The position numbers and the translations under genes are program-made. Shown piece by piece: positions 34,682-38,604 of a stretch of 38,604 nt of DNA (position 1 is its first letter; each line of letters starts with the position of its first letter). Origin of the DNA: Streptomyces boncukensis (GTDB taxonomy: Bacteria; Actinomycetota; Actinomycetes; Streptomycetales; Streptomycetaceae); contig NZ_JAAKZZ010000011.1 in NCBI RefSeq assembly GCF_011045075.1, positions 1 through 38,604 on the forward strand, given 5' to 3'. Under the pieces are notes generated by a model. The model ran no database searches, was not told the origin of the DNA, and saw nothing but the letters and a program-made list of their open reading frames with translations.

Positions 34682-36172
34682 TCACTGTGTGGTCGAGCCC
34701 GTGTTCTCGCTGGTCTCTTGCGCTCTGTTGTCGGCGGGGGCCGTCGGCTCGGGGAGGCTGGGCAGGAGCAGGCAGAGCGGAACAGCGGCGGCGGTGAGGG
34801 CCACGGACCACCAGAACGCGTGGTCGAAGCCGCTTGCGAGCGCGTCGGGGGTGTGGGCGTCGCCGATGTTCCGCTGGAGGATGACGATGAGGACGGCGAC
34901 GCCCACTGCACCGCCGATCTGCTGAGCGACGCGGGTGATCATGCTGGCGTCGGGGATGTCCTCGTGCTCCAGCCCGACAAAGGCGGCACCCATTGGCGCG
35001 ATCATGGCAGCACCCAGGGCGATGCCGCGGATGAACAGCGCGACCAGGAGCAGGATTTCGCTGGTGTCGGCGGTGACGAAGGCGAACGGCACGGTGGACG
35101 AGGCGACGAAGGCGAAGGCCACGAGGGCCACCGCGCGGGGGCCGACCCGGTCCATGTACGTGCCTGCCAGGCCGCGGGCGACGAGGGCGCCGACTCCCTG
35201 GGGGATGAGCAGCAGTCCGGCGCCGAGCGGGGTCGCGCCGCGGACCTGCTGGAAGTACAGGGGCAGCAGCATCATCGACCCGAACAGGGAGATCCCGCCG
35301 AGAAAGAGCAGGGTGGACGACGAGGCCACCGAGCGGTGCCGGAACATGCGCACATCGACCAACGGGGCGGTCGCCCGGGTGAGTGCCCAGAAGGTGAAGC
35401 CCCCGATCGGGGCGAGCCCGGCGAGCAGCGGAATGAGGACCTGGGCACTGGCGAAGCCCGTGTCGCCGTCGACCTGGGAGAGGCCGTAGAGCAGGGCCGC
35501 GGAACCCGGGCAGAGCAGGAGCAGGCCGACGGCGTCCAGGCGGGCGCGGGGCTGGTCGGGTGCGGGCCGGTCGTCTGGCAGATTGCGCCAGGCGAGCCAG
35601 ATGCCGACGAGGCAGAAGGGAATGTTGATGAGGAACAGCCAGCGCCAGTTGGCCAGAGAGAGGATGAGGCCGCCGAGGACGGGGCCGAGAATCGGGCCGA
35701 GTGCCGTGGGCACGGTGATGATGGCTATGACCTTGCCGATGTTGCGGCCCTTGGCGGCCTGCATGAGCAGGGTGTACATCAGCGGCATCATGATGCCGCC
35801 GGCGAGGCCCTGGACGATCCGGAACGCGATGAGGCTACTGGCGGTCCAGGCCAGCGCGCTCAGGACGGAGCCGGCCAGGAAGCCACTCAGAGCGACGATC
35901 CACAGGCGCCGGCCGCCGAGCCGTGACTGGGCCCATCCGGCGAGCGGGATGGCGATGAAGACGGCCAGCATGTAGCCGGTGCTGACCCATTGGATGGTCG
36001 ACAGCGGGGCGTCGAGGTCTCTGGCCAGGCCGTTCAGGGCGACGCTGATGATGGTGGTGTCGAAGACGACACCGAGAGCGCCGACGATCAGGGTGATCGC
36101 CATGCGCAACACGGCGGGGTCTACACGGCCGGGGTCGGCGGAGACCGGGCCGGTCTCGCGGGAAGTACTCAC
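34682..36172 (-). CDS. MFS drug exporter, DHA2 (14-helix) family
   Basis: 496 aa from the GTG at 36172, chosen because aagg lies 8-9 nt upstream; the GTG at 36181 adds three residues. Motif A is LAGWAQSRLGGRRLW. Motif C-like sequence is TALGPILGPVLGGLI, and the second half has GTYMDRVGPRAV. About 14 hydrophobic segments give the EmrB/QacA layout. It likely exports drugs or another toxic compound by proton antiport. It is divergent from a TetR gene with shared dyads, the usual repressor-pump pair. Substrate not predictable. Confidence 0.9.
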   Translation of the reverse strand: MSTSRETGPVSADPGRVDPAVLRMAITLIVGALGVVFDTTIISVALNGLARDLDAPLSTIQWVSTGYMLAVFIAIPLAGWAQSRLGGRRLWIVALSGFLAGSVLSALAWTASSLIAFRIVQGLAGGIMMPLMYTLLMQAAKGRNIGKVIAIITVPTALGPILGPVLGGLILSLANWRWLFLINIPFCLVGIWLAWRNLPDDRPAPDQPRARLDAVGLLLLCPGSAALLYGLSQVDGDTGFASAQVLIPLLAGLAPIGGFTFWALTRATAPLVDVRMFRHRSVASSSTLLFLGGISLFGSMMLLPLYFQQVRGATPLGAGLLLIPQGVGALVARGLAGTYMDRVGPRAVALVAFAFVASSTVPFAFVTADTSEILLLVALFIRGIALGAAMIAPMGAAFVGLEHEDIPDASMITRVAQQIGGAVGVAVLIVILQRNIGDAHTPDALASGFDHAFWWSVALTAAAVPLCLLLPSLPEPTAPADNRAQETSENTGSTTQ

Positions 36173-36183
36173 GATCGACACCT

Positions 36184-36251
36184 TAAGATAGAGGCTTCTT
36201 CCTTACTCTCCCCAAGGTAAGCCGGTACAGTAAGAAAGACAACTCTATCTA
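36184..36251. promoter_or_regulatory. Operator region between the MFS and TetR genes
   Basis: Nested inverted repeats: agatagag (36186-36193) with ctctatct (36243-36250), and inside them cttac-gtaag (about 36202-36220) and a related agtaagaaag (36229-36238). AT-rich dyads over both starts fit a TetR repressor acting on both genes. Confidence 0.6.
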
Positions 36252-36268
36252 ATCTGGAAGGATGAACG

Positions 36269-36838
36269 ATGGCTCAGCGACGCCGCGGGGCGGAACTGGA
36301 GAAGGCGCTCCTCGACGCGGCCTGGGGCGAACTCACCGACAACGGCTACGCCAGATTCACCATGGACGCCGTCGTCAAGCGCGCGGGCACCAGCCCGCCC
36401 GTGCTCTACCGCCGCTGGTCCGATCGCGACGAACTCATCCGGGCCACCATCGTCCACATCCTCAAGGAGTCCCGTCCCGCCGTTCCCGACACGGGAAGCC
36501 TGCGGGAGGACCTCCTCACCCTCATGCGGGAGATCGCCACCTCCCACGTGCAGCTGGTCACCGTGATGTACGCGCATCTGGCCAGCTACTACCGGGAGAC
36601 GGGAAGAAGCCCCAGCAGCCTGTTCGACCCCGTTGCGACGGGCCGCACGGCAGCACTCGACACGCTCTTCGAGCGCTCCGTCAGCCGCGGCGAGATCAAG
36701 TCGGAGCTCCTGACCGAGCGCATCAAGACCCTCCCCTTTGTCCTGCTGCGCCACGAGATCCTCTCGACGTTCGCCCCGGTGCCCGATCACGTCCTGGAGG
36801 AGATCGTCGACACGATCCTGCTCCCCTTGGTGCGCTGA
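36269..36838 (+). CDS. TetR-family transcriptional repressor
   Basis: 189 aa. The ATG at 36269 has ggaagg 7 nt upstream; the ATG at 36262 is out of frame. The helix-turn-helix is in the first 60 residues (YARFTMDAVVKRAGTSPPVLYRRWSDRDELI). The C-terminal domain resembles the TetR_C ligand domain with a late LPFVLLRHEIL helix. It likely represses the divergent MFS exporter and itself, with the exported compound as inducer. Confidence 0.9.
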   Translation: MAQRRRGAELEKALLDAAWGELTDNGYARFTMDAVVKRAGTSPPVLYRRWSDRDELIRATIVHILKESRPAVPDTGSLREDLLTLMREIATSHVQLVTVMYAHLASYYRETGRSPSSLFDPVATGRTAALDTLFERSVSRGEIKSELLTERIKTLPFVLLRHEILSTFAPVPDHVLEEIVDTILLPLVR

Positions 36839-36894
36839 CTCCCCGCAGGAGCTCACGCGATGCTGCGTGGCGCCAATCTCCCCGAACAACACAT

Positions 36895-36925
36895 CTAGAG
36901 CGTGTCTGAGAATTCCGGACAGGGG
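36895..36925. repeat. Possible solitary IS end
   Basis: agagcgtgtctgagaattcc followed by ggacag resembles the terminal repeats of actinobacterial IS5-family elements. No matching partner was found on the right, so this is weak. Confidence 0.3.
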
Positions 36926-37069
36926 CAGTCCGTCCAGACACAGGGACCTTTTGCGCCATGCGTCACACGTGTGAGTGGGAGGGTGCAGGCGGGTGGAGAG
37001 CCTTTCGTGGGGCACTGCGAAGTACTGCGGCACCTCCGATCATCACCATGATGCCTAAGGGGGCAAACG

Positions 37070-37369
37070 ATGAGCATGATCCTGACCGGCAAGCTGGAAC
37101 TGCGCTCCGACAACGGGGTCGAGACCACAGGCGGCGATACTTCCACCTTCACCCGAGTCAACTTTCCCACGTCCTTCCCGGCGGGATCCGAGGTGATCGT
37201 CCACGCCCAGGTGCAGACGTTCAACGGGGCGCACACCCCGGGCCTGCGCCTTGCCGACGTCTCGGCCGACGGCTTTCTGATCCGTATGAACGAGATCTAC
37301 GCGACCAACGCCAAGAGCGACGGCACCCACGGCTGGGAGACCGTCGGCTGGACGGCCCACACGGTCTGA
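37070..37369 (+). CDS. Small H-type-lectin-like protein
   Basis: 99 aa with no signal peptide. The ATG at 37070 has an aaggggg site upstream. The sequence is beta-rich: FTRVNFPTSFPAGSEVIVHAQ, LRLADVSADGFLIRMNEI and a final ETVGWTAHTV resemble the H-type lectin (discoidin C-terminal) fold, a six-strand carbohydrate-binding domain. It has no operon partner. The first 26 residues (GKLELRSDNGVETTGG) fit the opening strands. Ligand and location unknown. Confidence 0.6.
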   Translation: MSMILTGKLELRSDNGVETTGGDTSTFTRVNFPTSFPAGSEVIVHAQVQTFNGAHTPGLRLADVSADGFLIRMNEIYATNAKSDGTHGWETVGWTAHTV

Positions 37370-37389
37370 CCCGACGTGCTCGGCGCCGC

Positions 37390-37486
37390 CCGGGTCCCTC
37401 GTGCGGCCGGGCGGTGCCAGCAGCGCGCGCTCTGCCCACTCGGCATCGGACAGGTCCGTCGGGCATGGGCGACGCACAGTGGTCAC
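37390..37486 (-). pseudogene. N-terminal fragment of an IS5-family transposase
   Basis: From the GTG at 37486, RRPCPTDLSDAEWAERALLAPPG matches the conserved opening of IS5-family transposases (PTDLSDAEW). Similarity ends after about 30 codons, before the lectin gene. Confidence 0.6.
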
Positions 37487-37877
37487 CCCGGCTGCCCAAG
37501 CACCGGGGCTGTCAACTCGCCTGCCATTGGTGTCGGGTCGCGCCAGGAGACGGTGTTCTCGCCGGTGAGGCGGCGGGCCATGAGGTCGGTCATGGCGAGG
37601 TGGATCATGGCTTCGGAGCGGGTGGGGAGGGTCTCGCAGTCGCGGGCCAGGCGACGGTGCAGCATCAGCCAGCCGTACGTCCGCTCCACCGTCCACCGCT
37701 TCGGGACCGGGGTAAACCCTCCGGCCCCGGGCGTGCGGATGCTGACTTGCCCGCGTCTGTGCCGTGGCCTGCGACGGGGACGCTGGTGGAGGCTTTCACG
37801 CTCTGCGCGTGGATCGCGTCCATCAACTCCCAGCGGGCATCGGACAGATCACCCGGGTACGGGCGTCGCACGCTCAC
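37483..37877 (-). pseudogene. Internally deleted IS5-family transposase
   Basis: The first frame (GTG at 37877) reads RRPYPGDLSDARWELM, then QSVKASTSVPVAGHGTDAGK, which are parts of the N-terminal and central regions joined by a deletion. A second frame gives VPKRWTVERTYGWLMLHRRL and AMTDLMARRLTGENTVSW, the C-terminal region. At least two deletions or shifts separate these, so no active transposase is encoded. Confidence 0.75.
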
Positions 37878-37990
37878 GACCTCGGCGATCCTGGCCAGCG
37901 CCCGCGGTCAGCCCACCGCCATCGGAGTACCTCATTCTTCCGACGTGGCGCGGCCCACGACAGCCGTCACGACCCCACGTAGCCCGATGC

Positions 37991-38604
37991 GTGAAGATCA
38001 TCGCGGTGTTACGCGGGCGCGCTCACCTGTATACCGACGGCGGAGCCTCGACGCACCTGATGGAAGGCGACGTCGCCCTCCTCAGCCATCGCTCCTGGCT
38101 TGCGCTCCGCGGCGGTTCACAGCAAGAGACAGCACGAGGAACCCCCCCGCCGGTGGGGTGGTCGTCCGGGTCCCTCCTGGATACCGCTGAGCAGGCAGAC
38201 ACGGTCCTCGGCGGACACGTCCAGCTCGGACCTACGGGACGCGAGCTGCTGTACCCGGGGCTGCCTCCTGTCAACCACGTCCACGGCACGCACCCTGCGG
38301 CACGCCGACTGCGCGCGGTTCTGAGCCTCCTGCTCGAAGAATCCTCGGGCAGAATCCAGTGGTTTGTGCCCACCCTGCCTTCCGATGCGCGTTCGCTGAG
38401 CCGGAAGATCTCGATGGGCGCCACTGCGCTGGTCCGCGTTGAGCGGATCCGGACCAAGGCACCCTTCGCACTGACCGCGACCGCGCTGGGTCTGGGACCG
38501 GCCCAGACCGGAGCCTTCCGCGACACCGCCCTTGCCGAACGCTGCACGCTCGACAACAGCGGTCACACCCCCATGTACGTCCTCGCGGCGGGTCACCCGC
38601 ACCC
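37991..38604 (+). CDS. Cupin (AraC-ligand-domain-like) protein, truncated by the window
   Basis: Open from the GTG at 37991 to the window end (204 codons) with high G/C at third positions. IIAVLRGRAHLYTDG, STHLMEGDVALLSHRSWLAL, TVLGGHVQLGPTGRELLYPGLPPVNHVHG and RRLRAVLSLLLEE match the cupin ligand domain of AraC-type regulators. The first strands are missing and the gene begins right after the IS5 remnant, so its 5' end may have been removed. The last about 85 residues (ISMGATALVRVERI onward) do not look like an AraC helix-turn-helix and I cannot place them. Confidence 0.55.
   Translation, partial: MKIIAVLRGRAHLYTDGGASTHLMEGDVALLSHRSWLALRGGSQQETARGTPPPVGWSSGSLLDTAEQADTVLGGHVQLGPTGRELLYPGLPPVNHVHGTHPAARRLRAVLSLLLEESSGRIQWFVPTLPSDARSLSRKISMGATALVRVERIRTKAPFALTATALGLGPAQTGAFRDTALAERCTLDNSGHTPMYVLAAGHPH

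Overview
The window reads as high-GC actinobacterial DNA. Codon third positions are strongly G/C, GTG starts are common, genes overlap by ATGA or GTGA, and there is a mycothiol-type formaldehyde dehydrogenase. The best match is a Streptomyces or close relative. It looks like an accessory region: one catabolic regulon, then a patchwork of metal, metalloid and glycopeptide resistance modules separated by decayed genes and insertion-sequence remnants.

Positions 1-11581 hold a glycine-betaine demethylation module. It contains a Rieske monooxygenase (3504-4640), a covalent-FAD dimethylglycine oxidase fused to a GcvT-type folate domain (4762-7230), a SoxB-like sarcosine oxidase (129-1358), serine hydroxymethyltransferase (1355-2683), a mycothiol-dependent formaldehyde dehydrogenase (7415-8500), formyl-THF deformylase (8743-9594), and a Rieske ferredoxin with its reductase (10071-11581). 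The logic is betaine to dimethylglycine to sarcosine to glycine to serine, with the C1 units collected on folate or mycothiol. A GntR/FCD regulator (2773-3444) sits inside the module. A TGATATATCA palindrome occurs three times, once ahead of each leftward transcription unit, and is probably its operator.

Positions 11582-16692 are a decay zone. They hold a frameshifted PrpF/oxalomesaconate-tautomerase-like pseudogene, a second GntR regulator, the tail of a type-B carboxylesterase, an intact Tat-exported alginate-lyase-family protein, and a stand-alone TnpB (IS200/IS605-type) element. The tnpB has a one-base frameshift and lies within remnants of an MFS transporter.

Positions 16693-22471 carry metal and sulfur functions. 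These are a CmtR-like sensor with a CDF exporter that has a cysteine-rich tail, arsC divergent from arsR-acr3, and a leftward operon of ArsR-rhodanese, cysteine desulfurase and a SAM methyltransferase.

Positions 22546-30500 form a complete D-Ala-D-Lac glycopeptide-resistance system: vanR-vanS, a vanHAX operon with a fourth overlapping gene for a C39-like cysteine peptidase, and a divergent murF paralogue plus vanK (FemX family). The vanH and murF promoters are a 70-bp inverted duplication that contains the presumed VanR box. A third copy lies between vanR and the rhodanese operon.

Positions 30501-38604 hold a LysR-like gene without its DNA-binding domain, short tandem repeats, a Tat-exported multicopper oxidase bracketed by copies of one IS end, a degraded IS, an MFS (DHA2) exporter with a divergent TetR regulator, a small H-type-lectin-like protein, two IS5-family transposase remnants, and a cupin-type ORF running off the end. 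No tRNA, rRNA or CRISPR array was seen.
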